From BM003 sp963783695 (lineage in GTDB: Bacteria; Pseudomonadota; Gammaproteobacteria; Steroidobacterales; BM003), in the NCBI GenBank assembly GCA_963783695.1, contig CAWAOM010000006.1, forward strand, positions 248,001 to 312,000: a stretch of DNA of 64,000 bases, written 5' to 3'. Shown here in pieces: positions 33,006 to 41,690 of the stretch. Within the stretch, counting starts at the first letter, position 1; the number at the start of each line of letters is the position of its first letter. A program made the position numbers and the translations under genes. A model generated the notes under the pieces. The model worked only from the letters and a program-made list of their open reading frames with translations. It did no database searches and was not told where the DNA came from.

Positions 33006-33878
33006 ATGTCCGCGATCAATGCTCTCCTGCCCTGTATCAGCGCGCTACTTGCCGAAGCAAGCGACGACCTGTCCGCGACCAGCGATTCCCCGCGCCTTGA
33101 CGCCGAATTGCTCCTTGCATTCGTATTACAGGTACCGCGCAGTTATCTTTTCGCCCATCCGGAGGAACAGCCCGGCACTGAGGCTTTCGCAATCTTTCGC
33201 GACCTCGTCAACCGTCGTAAAGGCGGCGAACCCGTGGCGTACATTACCGGTGTGCGCGAATTCTGGTCGCTGGATCTGACCGTCAATCGTCACACGCTTG
33301 TCCCGCGCCCGGACACCGAAACACTGGTCGCCACGGCGCTGGATCTGATCGCGGACTGCCGCAAACCGGATATTGCCGATCTCGGTACCGGCAGCGGTGC
33401 AATAGCGCTGGCGCTGGCATGCGAGCGGCCCGACGCCAACATCGTCGCCACCGATGCAAGCGAAGAGGCCATTGCGCTGGCCCGCTTCAACTGCACGCGA
33501 CTGGAGATCATTAACGTCGATTTTATCTGCGGCAACTGGTTCGATGCCGTCCCCGGCCGGAAATTCGACCTCGTCGTCAGCAATCCGCCCTATGTTGCCG
33601 TCGATGACCCCCATCTCCGGAGCGCCGATATTCGCTACGAACCCATAAATGCGCTCGCCGCCGGCAGCGACGGTCTCGACAGCATCAGGCAAATCGTTGC
33701 GGCGGCTCCGTCGTACCTGCGACCCGGTGGCTGGATCGCTCTCGAACATGGCGACCGTCAAGGCCACGCCGTGACAAGCCTGCTGACCGCAGCCGGGTTC
33801 GGGCAGGTCGCCACCGTTAACGACCATGGCGGCCGCGAGCGGGTCGGCTATGGCCGTGCCGCGAGGAATGGAATATGA
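33006..33878 (+). CDS. prmC: Release factor glutamine methyltransferase
   Basis: The 290-residue SAM enzyme methylates the GGQ glutamine of RF1 and RF2. It has DLGTGSGAI at 125-133, the NPPY catalytic motif at 193-196 in VVSNPPYVAVD, and an N-terminal helical RF-binding domain. The ATG at 33006 fits the family start; a frame reaching 32964 adds an odd hydrophobic leader. It is separated from prfA by three sulfur amino-acid genes. Its stop overlaps the next gene by 4 bp (ATGA). Confidence 0.92.
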   Translation: MSAINALLPCISALLAEASDDLSATSDSPRLDAELLLAFVLQVPRSYLFAHPEEQPGTEAFAIFRDLVNRRKGGEPVAYITGVREFWSLDLTVNRHTLVPRPDTETLVATALDLIADCRKPDIADLGTGSGAIALALACERPDANIVATDASEEAIALARFNCTRLEIINVDFICGNWFDAVPGRKFDLVVSNPPYVAVDDPHLRSADIRYEPINALAAGSDGLDSIRQIVAAAPSYLRPGGWIALEHGDRQGHAVTSLLTAAGFGQVATVNDHGGRERVGYGRAARNGI

Positions 33879-34552
33879 ACGCGCCGTCGCGCGCCGAGCG
33901 CCGTCGCGAAGATATTGCGCGCCTGTTGCGAGACAATCCGGGCCTGTCGCTGACATTGGGCTACATCGCGGCCTCGCTTGTCGGACTGCTTTTTAGTTGG
34001 TCGCTGTTGCGCCGGTTCGGTCTCAATATTCTCGACTATACCGAGGTAACCGACTTCCTGATCGCGGCGCTACGCGAGCCGCTGACTTTTGTCGTCGCCG
34101 GATCAGCGATCCCGGTCGTCTACCTTCTGCGCTGGCTGTCAGGCAAGGAACGGGACTACTGGCTACGTAACCCGCCCAAGACCCGGGTGATGCAGCGCTA
34201 CTGCAGTCTGTCAGACCAGGCCTATCGCGATCCGTTGGCGGAAGTCTTCATTCTGGTCGCCTACGCGTTTCTGTTCATCTCTCTGTACAGCGACTGGAAA
34301 GTCGAACAAGTGCAGGCCGGACATGGTCAGCGCGTCGACATCGAAATCGGCTGGGAGGATGAAGCCGAGAGAATGAGCCGGATACTTGTCGGTGGCACTA
34401 CCCGCTTCCTGTTTGTTTACGATGTCGAGGGCCAGCGCATGGAGGCGATTCCACATGAATCCGTCCTTCGTGTCCTGTCCGTCCCGGCAAAACCAAAACC
34501 CGAGCCGCCTATCGAGCGAGACCAGGCGGCCACAACTGAGGAAAAAACGTGA
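33875..34552 (+). CDS. Membrane protein of unknown function
   Basis: The 225-residue protein is not recognised. It has a basic N-terminus, hydrophobic segments at about 26-46 (LGYIAASLVGLLFSW), 70-85 (FVVAGSAIPVVYLL) and 122-137 (VFILVAYAFLFISLY), then a soluble domain of about 85 residues ending in a charged PEPPIERDQAA tail. It is coupled by 4-bp overlaps to prmC upstream (ATGA) and ppiB downstream (GTGA), so it is translated as part of that operon. No catalytic motif is visible. Confidence 0.7.
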   Translation: MNAPSRAERRREDIARLLRDNPGLSLTLGYIAASLVGLLFSWSLLRRFGLNILDYTEVTDFLIAALREPLTFVVAGSAIPVVYLLRWLSGKERDYWLRNPPKTRVMQRYCSLSDQAYRDPLAEVFILVAYAFLFISLYSDWKVEQVQAGHGQRVDIEIGWEDEAERMSRILVGGTTRFLFVYDVEGQRMEAIPHESVLRVLSVPAKPKPEPPIERDQAATTEEKT

Positions 34553-35040
34553 CAACCGTAACCATTGCAACGACCCACGGAGACTTTCAAGTCGAACTGG
34601 ACACGGAAAAGGCGCCAATCAGTTGTAGCAATTTTCTCCGTTATGTCGACGAGGGATTTTACGCCGGCACCGTATTCCACCGCGTGATCCCCGGGTTCAT
34701 GATTCAGGGTGGCGGAATGGGAGAAGACCTCGAGCGCCGTCGCACGCATGAGGCGATCAAAAATGAGGCTGACAACGGACTCAAAAACCTGCGCGGCACC
34801 ATCGCAATGGCGCGCACCGCACAAGTCGACAGCGCCACGACACAGTTCTTCGTCAACCTGAGCGACAATGCGTTTCTCGACCATGGCGGTCGCGATTTCG
34901 GCTACGCGGTATTTGCCTCCGTCATATCGGGCATGGATGTCGTCGATACCATTGCAGCGGTAGCAACCGGGCGTAGCGGCATGCATGACGACGTGCCGCT
35001 CGATGCCGTGTTTATCAACAAAGTCAGTCGCGACGACTGA
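34549..35040 (+). CDS. ppiB: Peptidyl-prolyl cis-trans isomerase B (cyclophilin)
   Basis: The 163-residue cyclophilin accelerates proline isomerisation in folding. It has the short bacterial form without a signal peptide: TVTIATTHGDFQVELDTEKAP, VFHRVIPGFMIQGGG with the catalytic Arg, and MARTAQVDSATTQFFVNLSDN. It starts with GTG, overlapping the preceding membrane gene by 4 bp. Cytoplasmic location is likely. It converges on metH. Confidence 0.94.
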   Translation: MTTVTIATTHGDFQVELDTEKAPISCSNFLRYVDEGFYAGTVFHRVIPGFMIQGGGMGEDLERRRTHEAIKNEADNGLKNLRGTIAMARTAQVDSATTQFFVNLSDNAFLDHGGRDFGYAVFASVISGMDVVDTIAAVATGRSGMHDDVPLDAVFINKVSRDD

Positions 35041-35081
35041 CCGCGGCCAACGCACGGCAAACCGATCGCACGGGCGCTGCG

Positions 35082-38000
35082 CTACGCGGCGTTGGCTTTT
35101 AGCGTCAGGACCGGCGCGAGCCAGCGCTCCGCCTCGGCGCGGCTCCATCCCTTGCGCCGCGCATAATCCTGCAACTGGTCATCGCTGATTCGCCCGATCT
35201 GAAAATATCGCGACTGCGGATGGGCAAAATACCAGCCGCTAACCGATGACGGCGGCCACATCGCACAGGATTCGGTCAGCTCGACCCCGATCCTGTCGGC
35301 GACTCCCAGCAACTGCCACAGCGTGCGTTTCTCGGTGTGATCCGGGCACGCCGGGTAACCCGGCGCGGGGCGAATCCCGCGATAGCGTTCCCGGATCAAC
35401 GCATCGAGGGTCAGATCCTCGTCAGGGGCAAAGCCCCAGAACTCGCGGCGCACGCGCAAATGGAGATATTCCGCGTAGGCCTCGGCCAGGCGGTCCGCCA
35501 GCGACTTAAGAAGTATCGAATTGTAGTCATCGTGGGCGGCCTCAAAAGCCCCAGCCTGCTCTTCGAGTTCAAGGCCCGCTGTCACCGCAAACGCACCAAC
35601 ATAGTCGGCAACGCCGCTTGCACATGGGGCGACGAAATCGCCAAGACAGTAGGCAGTTGTCGCATCGCCACGGACCTGCTGCTGGCGCAGATTGAACAAG
35701 CGGGTGGTCGTCCCGCTGCGATCCTCGTTATCGAAAATGACGATATCGTCGCCATCCGAATTGGCTGGAAAGAACCCGAATACAGCGCGCGGCTGCAACC
35801 AGCCCTCGTCCGCGATCCGCGCCAGCATCGCCTCGGCATCGCGGAACAACTCGCTCGCGGTCGCACCGCGATCGGGATGGCTCAGCACCTCGGGAAATCG
35901 TCCGGGCATCTCCCATGCTGCAAAAAACGGCGTCCAGTCGATATACGAGGACAACGTGTCCACGTCCGTATCCAGCGTCTGGATACCGTCGACGGCCGGA
36001 CGCTGCGGTGAGAAGCTGGCCCAGTCCGGCGCGAATCCGCGCGCGCGGGATTCGGCGAGTGACAACATATTGCCGCGCTGATGCTTGGCCGCATGCAACT
36101 CGCGCCTGCGCGCGCAGTCGGCCTTGATCTCACTGACATAAGGCGCTGCCGACGTCTCGCTTACGAGCTTCTGCGCCACTGCCACCGCACGCGATGCGTC
36201 CTTTACATACACGACCGGCCCTTCGTATTCGGGATCGATTCTCACCGAGGTGTGGGCCGGCGATGTGGTCGCACCGCCGATCAGCAGCGGGACCTCGAAA
36301 TCGAGGCGTTGCATTTCTTTTGCGATCTGCACCATTTCGTCCAGCGACGGCGTGATCAGGCCGGACAGCCCGATCATGTCGACGTTCTCACGCAGCGCGG
36401 TCTCGAGGATTTTCTGGCCTGGCACCATCACCCCAAGATCGATGACCTCGAAGTTATTGCACTGGAGCACGACACCGACGATGTTCTTACCAATGTCGTG
36501 GACGTCCCCCTTGACTGTGGCCATGACGATGCGGCCTTTCGACGATGACACACCGTCGCGCTCCTCCTCGATAAACGGCACCAGGTGCGCGACCGCCTTC
36601 TTCATTACCCGTGCGGACTTGACTACCTGTGGCAGAAACATCTTTCCGGCGCCGAACAAGTCACCGACTACGTTCATGCCCTGCATCAGCGGGCCTTCGA
36701 TCACTGCGAGCGGTCTCTCTGCGGTGAGCCGCGCCTCTTCCGTATCGGCGACAACGAACTCGTCCATACCCTTTACCAGCGCGTGTTCGAGCCGTTTTTC
36801 GACCGGCCAGTCGCGCCAGGCAAGATCGTTGCGTTGCTCGATCCGGGTCGATTTGCCGCGAAACGCGGCGGCGACTTCAAGCAAACGCTCGGTCGCATCG
36901 GCGCGGCGGTTTTGCACGACATCTTCGACCCTCTCGCGCAGATCTGCGGGAACTTCCGCGTAAATAGCGAGCTGTCCGGCGTTGACGATGCCCATGTCCA
37001 TGCCGGCCGCGATCGCATGATAGAGAAACACCGAGTGCATGGCCTCGCGCACGGGGTTGTTGCCGCGGAACGAAAAAGACACGTTCGAGACGCCGCCGCT
37101 GACCAGCGCATGCGGCAGCTCAGCCTTGATCCGCGCGGTTGCCGCGATGAAATCGGCCGCATAGGCGTTGTGCTCCTCGATCCCGGTTGCCACCGCAAAA
37201 ATATTGGGATCGAAGATGATGTCCTCGGGCGGAAAACCGACCTCTTCGGTAAGCAGCCCGTAGGCGCGCGCACAGATGGCAACCCGCCGTTCCACGGTCT
37301 CGGCCTGGCCTTCTTCGTCAAAGGCCATCACGATCACGGCGGCGCCATAACGACGCACCAGCCGCGCCTGCTCGAGGAACTGCGCCTCGCCTTCCTTCAG
37401 GCTCAGTGAGTTGACGACACCCTTTCCCTGCAGGCACTTGAGACCCGCCTCGAGCACACTCCACTTCGACGAATCGAGCATAAACGGCACGCGCGCGATA
37501 TCCGGTTCCGATGCAAGCAAATTCAGAAAGCGAACCATCACCGCCTCGGAATCGAGCATGCCTTCGTCCATGTTGATATCGATGACCTGCGCGCCGGCAT
37601 CGACCTGTTGCCGCGCCACGTCCAGGGCAGCCGCGAAATCGTCCGCTTCGATGAGCTTGCGGAACCGGGCGGAGCCGGTGACATTGGTACGCTCGCCCAC
37701 ATTCACGAACAGGCTGTCCGGGCCAATGTTGAACGGTTCGAGACCGCTCAGCCGGCACGCGGCCGGCGTCTCCGGCACGTCCCGCGGCGCCCGTTGCGCC
37801 ACCGCCGTAGCGAGCGCCTCAATATGCGCCGGCGTGGTACCGCAACACCCTCCGACCATATTAAGCAGCCCGCTTGCAGCGAACTCATCCAGCAGCTGGG
37901 CCATCTGTTGTGGCGTGTCGTCGTAGCCGCCGAATTCGTTCGGCAAACCCGCGTTGGGATGCACGCTGACATAGCAATCCGCAACTCTCGACAGTTCCAC

Positions 38001-38774
38001 CACATAAGGGCGCAGCTGCTCCGCGCCAAGCGCACAGTTCAGCCCGACCACCAGCGGTGACGCATGGCGAATCGAGTTCCAGAATGCTTCGGTCGTTTGT
38101 CCGCTTAACGTGCGTCCGGAGGCATCCGTAATCGTGCCCGACACCATCACCGGAAGTTCGCACTCGCCGCTGTCACGGAGCTCAGCGTAGGCAAAAAGCG
38201 CGGCTTTCGCGTTCAGGGTGTCGAAAACCGTTTCGACCATGATCAGGTCGGCGCCACCGGACACGAGACCGCGAATCGCATCGCTGTAAGTGGCGACCAG
38301 CGAGTCGAAATCGATGTTGCGAAAAGCCGGATCGTTGACATCCGGGGACAGTGACGCAGTGCGGCTGGTCGGGCCGAGCACGCCCGCGACGAACCGGCGT
38401 CGGCCGCTGCGCCCACCGACATCGTCGGCCGCCTTTCTGGCCAGGCGCGCGCCCTCGTGATTGAGCTCGCGGACCAATGCCTCAAGCCCGTAATCGGCCT
38501 GCGACGGCGCGCTTGCATTAAACGTGTTCGTTTCTACTATATCCGCCCCCGCCTCGAGATAGGCACGATGGATGCCCTCGATCAGGTCGGGCCGCGTCAG
38601 CGACAGAAGGTCGTTGTTGCCTTTCAGGTCCGTCGGCCAGTCGGCAAAGCGATCGCCGCGATAATCCGCCTCGCCGAGCTGATGCTCCTGGATCATCGTC
38701 CCCATTGCGCCATCGAGCACCGCAATCCGCTCTCGCAGCAACTGCGCCAGTTCCGCGTCCACTGTCAGTGTCAT
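35082..38774 (-). CDS. metH: Cobalamin-dependent methionine synthase
   Basis: The 1230-residue enzyme (E. coli MetH 1227) transfers methyl from methyltetrahydrofolate to homocysteine via methylcobalamin. In order it has the homocysteine domain with zinc cysteines (GLNCALG and GGCCGTTP), the pterin-binding domain (NVGERTNVTGS), the B12 module with DVHDIGKNIVG, and the SAM-reactivation domain (RPAPGYPACPDHTEK). ATG 38774 follows AGGAAAAGACG. It is the last gene of the regulator-metF-metH transcript. No B12 riboswitch is seen before it. Confidence 0.97.
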   Translation of the reverse strand: MTLTVDAELAQLLRERIAVLDGAMGTMIQEHQLGEADYRGDRFADWPTDLKGNNDLLSLTRPDLIEGIHRAYLEAGADIVETNTFNASAPSQADYGLEALVRELNHEGARLARKAADDVGGRSGRRRFVAGVLGPTSRTASLSPDVNDPAFRNIDFDSLVATYSDAIRGLVSGGADLIMVETVFDTLNAKAALFAYAELRDSGECELPVMVSGTITDASGRTLSGQTTEAFWNSIRHASPLVVGLNCALGAEQLRPYVVELSRVADCYVSVHPNAGLPNEFGGYDDTPQQMAQLLDEFAASGLLNMVGGCCGTTPAHIEALATAVAQRAPRDVPETPAACRLSGLEPFNIGPDSLFVNVGERTNVTGSARFRKLIEADDFAAALDVARQQVDAGAQVIDINMDEGMLDSEAVMVRFLNLLASEPDIARVPFMLDSSKWSVLEAGLKCLQGKGVVNSLSLKEGEAQFLEQARLVRRYGAAVIVMAFDEEGQAETVERRVAICARAYGLLTEEVGFPPEDIIFDPNIFAVATGIEEHNAYAADFIAATARIKAELPHALVSGGVSNVSFSFRGNNPVREAMHSVFLYHAIAAGMDMGIVNAGQLAIYAEVPADLRERVEDVVQNRRADATERLLEVAAAFRGKSTRIEQRNDLAWRDWPVEKRLEHALVKGMDEFVVADTEEARLTAERPLAVIEGPLMQGMNVVGDLFGAGKMFLPQVVKSARVMKKAVAHLVPFIEEERDGVSSSKGRIVMATVKGDVHDIGKNIVGVVLQCNNFEVIDLGVMVPGQKILETALRENVDMIGLSGLITPSLDEMVQIAKEMQRLDFEVPLLIGGATTSPAHTSVRIDPEYEGPVVYVKDASRAVAVAQKLVSETSAAPYVSEIKADCARRRELHAAKHQRGNMLSLAESRARGFAPDWASFSPQRPAVDGIQTLDTDVDTLSSYIDWTPFFAAWEMPGRFPEVLSHPDRGATASELFRDAEAMLARIADEGWLQPRAVFGFFPANSDGDDIVIFDNEDRSGTTTRLFNLRQQQVRGDATTAYCLGDFVAPCASGVADYVGAFAVTAGLELEEQAGAFEAAHDDYNSILLKSLADRLAEAYAEYLHLRVRREFWGFAPDEDLTLDALIRERYRGIRPAPGYPACPDHTEKRTLWQLLGVADRIGVELTESCAMWPPSSVSGWYFAHPQSRYFQIGRISDDQLQDYARRKGWSRAEAERWLAPVLTLKANAA

Positions 38775-38783
38775 CGTCTTTTC

Positions 38784-39704
38784 CTAACCCGTTGCAACTG
38801 CGGCGGATGCCGGTCTGACGCCGAGTGAGTGGCAAATCGCGAAAGTCAGTTGCGAGCGGTTCAGCGTGTAGAAATGGAAATCCTCGACGCCTTCTCGTTG
38901 CAGCTGCCGTACCTGGTGTATCGCGACATTCGCGGCGATCATGCGGCGGGTATCGCGATCGTCATCCAGTCCCTCGAATTCGCGCTCGAGCCAGTGCGGA
39001 ACGCTCGCGCCGCAAGCCGTCGCGAAACGCTGTAGTTGCGGAAAACGGGTGATGGGCAATATGCCCGGCACGATCGGAACGTCGATGCCTGCCGCCGCGC
39101 AGCGATCGCGAAACCGCAGATAAAGGCCGGCGTCAAAAAAGAACTGGGTGATGGCGCGACTTGCACCCGCGTCCAGCTTGCGCTTCAGATTGTCGATATC
39201 AAACGCGGCATCCGGCGCCTCCGGGTGGGTTTCCGGATACGCCGCAACCGAGATATCGAAGTCGGCAACCTCACGCAGACCGCGCACCAGGTCGGCCGCA
39301 TAGGCATAGCCATCGGGGTGGGGCCGATACGCCGGCTGGTCCTGCGGCGGGTCACCACGCAACGCGACAATATGGCGCACACCGAGATCCCAGTAGTCAC
39401 GGGCAATGGTCCTGATTTCCTCGCGGCTAGCGCCAACGCAGGTCAGGTGTGGAGCAGCGGTCATAGCGGTCTCACGCAACAACCGGCTAACGACCCTGTG
39501 GGTACGGTCCCGGGTCGAACCGTCCGCGCCATACGTTACGGACACAAACGTCGGACCGAGCGGGGCAAGGTGCTGGATCGACTGCCACAACGTGGCTTCC
39601 ATTTTTTCACTGGCCGGCGGGAAAAACTCGAACGAAACCCGCACCGGGCGGCTCGAGTCAGTAGCGAAAGCGTTGTCGGGTTGCAGTGCGGTCGAGCCTG
39701 CCAT
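38784..39704 (-). CDS. metF: 5,10-methylenetetrahydrofolate reductase
   Basis: The 306-residue FAD enzyme reduces methylene-THF to methyl-THF for MetH. It has the TIM-barrel start VSFEFFPPASEKMEA, THLTCVGASREEI-like folate motif (APHLTCVGAS), ALRGDPP, and PGILPITRF. The ATG at 39704 has a near-perfect AGGAGG 8-9 nt upstream. It lies 9 bp before metH and 18 bp after the ArsR-methyltransferase gene, so the three form one unit controlling methyl supply. Confidence 0.96.
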   Translation of the reverse strand: MAGSTALQPDNAFATDSSRPVRVSFEFFPPASEKMEATLWQSIQHLAPLGPTFVSVTYGADGSTRDRTHRVVSRLLRETAMTAAPHLTCVGASREEIRTIARDYWDLGVRHIVALRGDPPQDQPAYRPHPDGYAYAADLVRGLREVADFDISVAAYPETHPEAPDAAFDIDNLKRKLDAGASRAITQFFFDAGLYLRFRDRCAAAGIDVPIVPGILPITRFPQLQRFATACGASVPHWLEREFEGLDDDRDTRRMIAANVAIHQVRQLQREGVEDFHFYTLNRSQLTFAICHSLGVRPASAAVATG

Positions 39705-39722
39705 GGTGAATTCCTCCTGGTT

Positions 39723-40640
39723 TCAGGCGGCCGGACGCCGCACGTCGCATAGCTGCACCAACATCACCATCAGCGTCGCTGCGGCGAGTCGCAGCGGCAC
39801 GCTGCGCAGGGGTTGCAGGCCAAGATTTACAAGCTGGGCGGCGAGATCGCCGGTATCGAGCCCGGGCGAATCTCCGGCTACCCGGTCGACGATGAGAATG
39901 CGCGCGCCGGGCCTGAGTACCCGAGCTGCTTCCGCGAGCGCACGGTTGGGGCGCTCGGCCACACTCAGCACCTCGTCAAACGTCACCGTGTCGAATGCCG
40001 CGTTGGCGAAGGGCAATTCATACATGTCGCCCTGACGCAACGTGCAATGGCTGAGACCGGCGCCATGCAAAACCCCGCGCGCGCCAGACAACACCCGGGC
40101 AGAAATATCCAGGCCGATCGCCTCCGAGGCACGCCGCCCCAGCAACCGCAGCATCCGGCCGGACCCGGTGCCCACATCCAGCAGGCGGCCCACCGGCGAA
40201 TCGCCAAGAAGATTAAGTACAGCCCAGCGGATCCGGCCCTCGTCGGCCGCCGAACCCGTGGCCCCTGTCCAGTTCCGGTCACGCTCGAACTCGACACCGG
40301 CAAGGCTGACCCGCTCCTCGAGCACTCGCCGAAGATTGTCGGCATCCTTTCCCGTTTCGGATTCGGCGGACTGCATGGTTGCCAGCAGTTGTGCAACCAG
40401 CGCCGAAAACGGACCGCTTGCAGGAACCCGGTAGAACACGCTGTGGCGCTCACGAAAACGCTCGAGCAATTGCGCGTCACACAGGATTTTCAGATGCCGC
40501 GATACCCGCGGCTGGCTCTGACCGAGAATGCGCGTAATTTCGCCGACCGTCAGTTCGCCGCTCTGGCACAACAAGAGCATGCGCAATCGGCTGGGTTCGC
40601 CAGCGGATTTCAGCGCCTGAATCAGCTCGGAGGATTTCAT
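39723..40640 (-). CDS. ArsR-family regulator fused to a class I methyltransferase fold (SahR-like)
   Basis: The 305-residue protein has an ArsR winged helix (residues 5-75; ITRILGQSQPRVSRHLKIL) and a SAM-binding methyltransferase fold (LLDVGTGSGRM at 153-163, D178 in GLDIS). No metal-site cysteine motif is obvious. It sits before metF-metH, matching the SahR group that senses S-adenosylhomocysteine or SAM and represses methionine-cycle genes. The methyltransferase part may act as the sensor. The start has only a weak RBS and lies 10-16 nt from tandem TATAAT boxes, so the mRNA may be nearly leaderless. Its own AT-rich palindrome suggests autoregulation. Confidence 0.82.
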   Translation of the reverse strand: MKSSELIQALKSAGEPSRLRMLLLCQSGELTVGEITRILGQSQPRVSRHLKILCDAQLLERFRERHSVFYRVPASGPFSALVAQLLATMQSAESETGKDADNLRRVLEERVSLAGVEFERDRNWTGATGSAADEGRIRWAVLNLLGDSPVGRLLDVGTGSGRMLRLLGRRASEAIGLDISARVLSGARGVLHGAGLSHCTLRQGDMYELPFANAAFDTVTFDEVLSVAERPNRALAEAARVLRPGARILIVDRVAGDSPGLDTGDLAAQLVNLGLQPLRSVPLRLAAATLMVMLVQLCDVRRPAA

Positions 40641-40650
40641 GCCTGGAATA

Positions 40651-40679
40651 ATTATAATTATATAAAGATATGTTTATAT
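40651..40679 (-). promoter_or_regulatory. AT-rich palindromic operator with tandem -10 boxes before the sahR-like gene
   Basis: ATATAAAGATATGTTTATAT (40660-40679) is symmetric at 18 of 20 positions. It is immediately upstream of, and partly overlaps, two tandem TATAAT boxes on the minus strand (40662-40657 and 40656-40651). ArsR proteins commonly bind such palindromes over a promoter, so repression of the regulator-metF-metH operon is likely. Confidence 0.6.
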
Positions 40680-40725
40680 TTTATTGCGATGCCTTTTGCA
40701 AGCAATAAGGCGTTTGTTTCGGAAT

Positions 40726-41607
40726 TCAGTGCAGCGTGCGCGAACCCGGGCTGGTTTCGCCGTCGCGAAACAGGCGCTGCACGTCGATCGGATCGAATGA
40801 GTAAGGCTTGTTGCAGAACTCGCAGCAAACCTCGACGCTGCCTTGCTCCTCGACCACGCCACTGATCTCGTCGCTGCCAAGCATCCGGAGAACGGACTCG
40901 ACCTTGTCTCTGGTGCAGCTGCAACGGAAAGAAACCGGCAAACCCGAGAAAAGCCGCACATCTTCCTCGCAGAACAACCGCCGCAACAGGGTTCTGTCTT
41001 CCAGGCCCAACAATTCCTGATCGGTCACTGTCTCAGCAAGCATGCTCACACGCGGCCAACCGTCGGCATCCCCCTCCTCGCCACCGTGCTCCGTCGGCAG
41101 TTTCTGCAACATCATGCCGACGGCTCTCTGGTCGTCAGCAGTCAGCCACAATCGCGTTGGCATCTGTTCGGATTGCGCGAAATACGCCTGGAGACATTCG
41201 GCGATACTGACGCCTTCCAGCGGCACGATGCCCTGGTAGCGGCGTTGGTCGGCCATTTCTATCGTGACCGACAAGCGTCCGTCCCCGGTCATCTGCGCCA
41301 GGTTGCCCGCCAGCACGTCGTCGCGCCACCGCGCCAGTCCGCGCAACGCCAGGTCGCTGCTGCACTGAACCAGCACCAGGCTGAGCGGACCGCTGCCCTG
41401 CATTTGCAATGTCAGCTTGCCATCGAACTTGAGGGTGGCGGCCAGCATCGCTGTCGCGGCCATGGCCTCGCCCAGCACCTCCCTCACCACAGGGGGATAA
41501 TCGTGGCGTTCGAGCACCGCCTGCCATGAGGCATCGAGGTGCACCAGCTTGCCGCGCACCGGGAATTGCTCGAACAGAAAACGATGCAAGGTATCTCGGT
41601 CTTTCAT
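40726..41607 (-). CDS. hslO: Hsp33 redox-regulated chaperone
   Basis: The 293-residue holdase carries the C-terminal zinc/redox switch: C229-x-C231 in RCSCTRDK and C262-x2-C265 in CCEFCNKPY. Oxidation releases zinc and activates it to protect unfolding proteins. The N-terminal domain (FEQFPVRGKLVHLDASWQ-type start) is typical. It is upstream of the ArsR-metF-metH unit, whose promoter lies in the 85-bp gap. Length equals the E. coli protein (about 292). Confidence 0.95.
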   Translation of the reverse strand: MKDRDTLHRFLFEQFPVRGKLVHLDASWQAVLERHDYPPVVREVLGEAMAATAMLAATLKFDGKLTLQMQGSGPLSLVLVQCSSDLALRGLARWRDDVLAGNLAQMTGDGRLSVTIEMADQRRYQGIVPLEGVSIAECLQAYFAQSEQMPTRLWLTADDQRAVGMMLQKLPTEHGGEEGDADGWPRVSMLAETVTDQELLGLEDRTLLRRLFCEEDVRLFSGLPVSFRCSCTRDKVESVLRMLGSDEISGVVEEQGSVEVCCEFCNKPYSFDPIDVQRLFRDGETSPGSRTLH

Positions 41608-41647
41608 ATTCCGTCACTTCGGCCGTTGAAAACCGGTTGCGCAGTTT

Positions 41648-41670
41648 GCCGCCCCAGGGCCCGGGGCGGC
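41648..41670. terminator. GC-rich hairpin between gatB and hslO
   Basis: GCCGCCCC and GGGGCGGC form a perfect 8-bp stem around a 7-nt loop, 20 bp after the gatB stop. No T tract follows on the minus strand, so termination would be weak or Rho-assisted. Confidence 0.35.
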
Positions 41671-41690
41671 CGCGAAATCAGCATGCGGGT

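Noticed and set aside
31568..33100. 510-codon plus-strand ORF antisense to the cystathionine beta-synthase
   Set aside because: It is a GC-rich shadow frame of a clear PLP enzyme with no recognisable family or RBS.
38775..40725. SAM, SAH or B12 riboswitch before metF/metH
   Set aside because: No conserved riboswitch core was seen; the spacers between regulator, metF and metH are under 20 bp and regulation seems protein-based.
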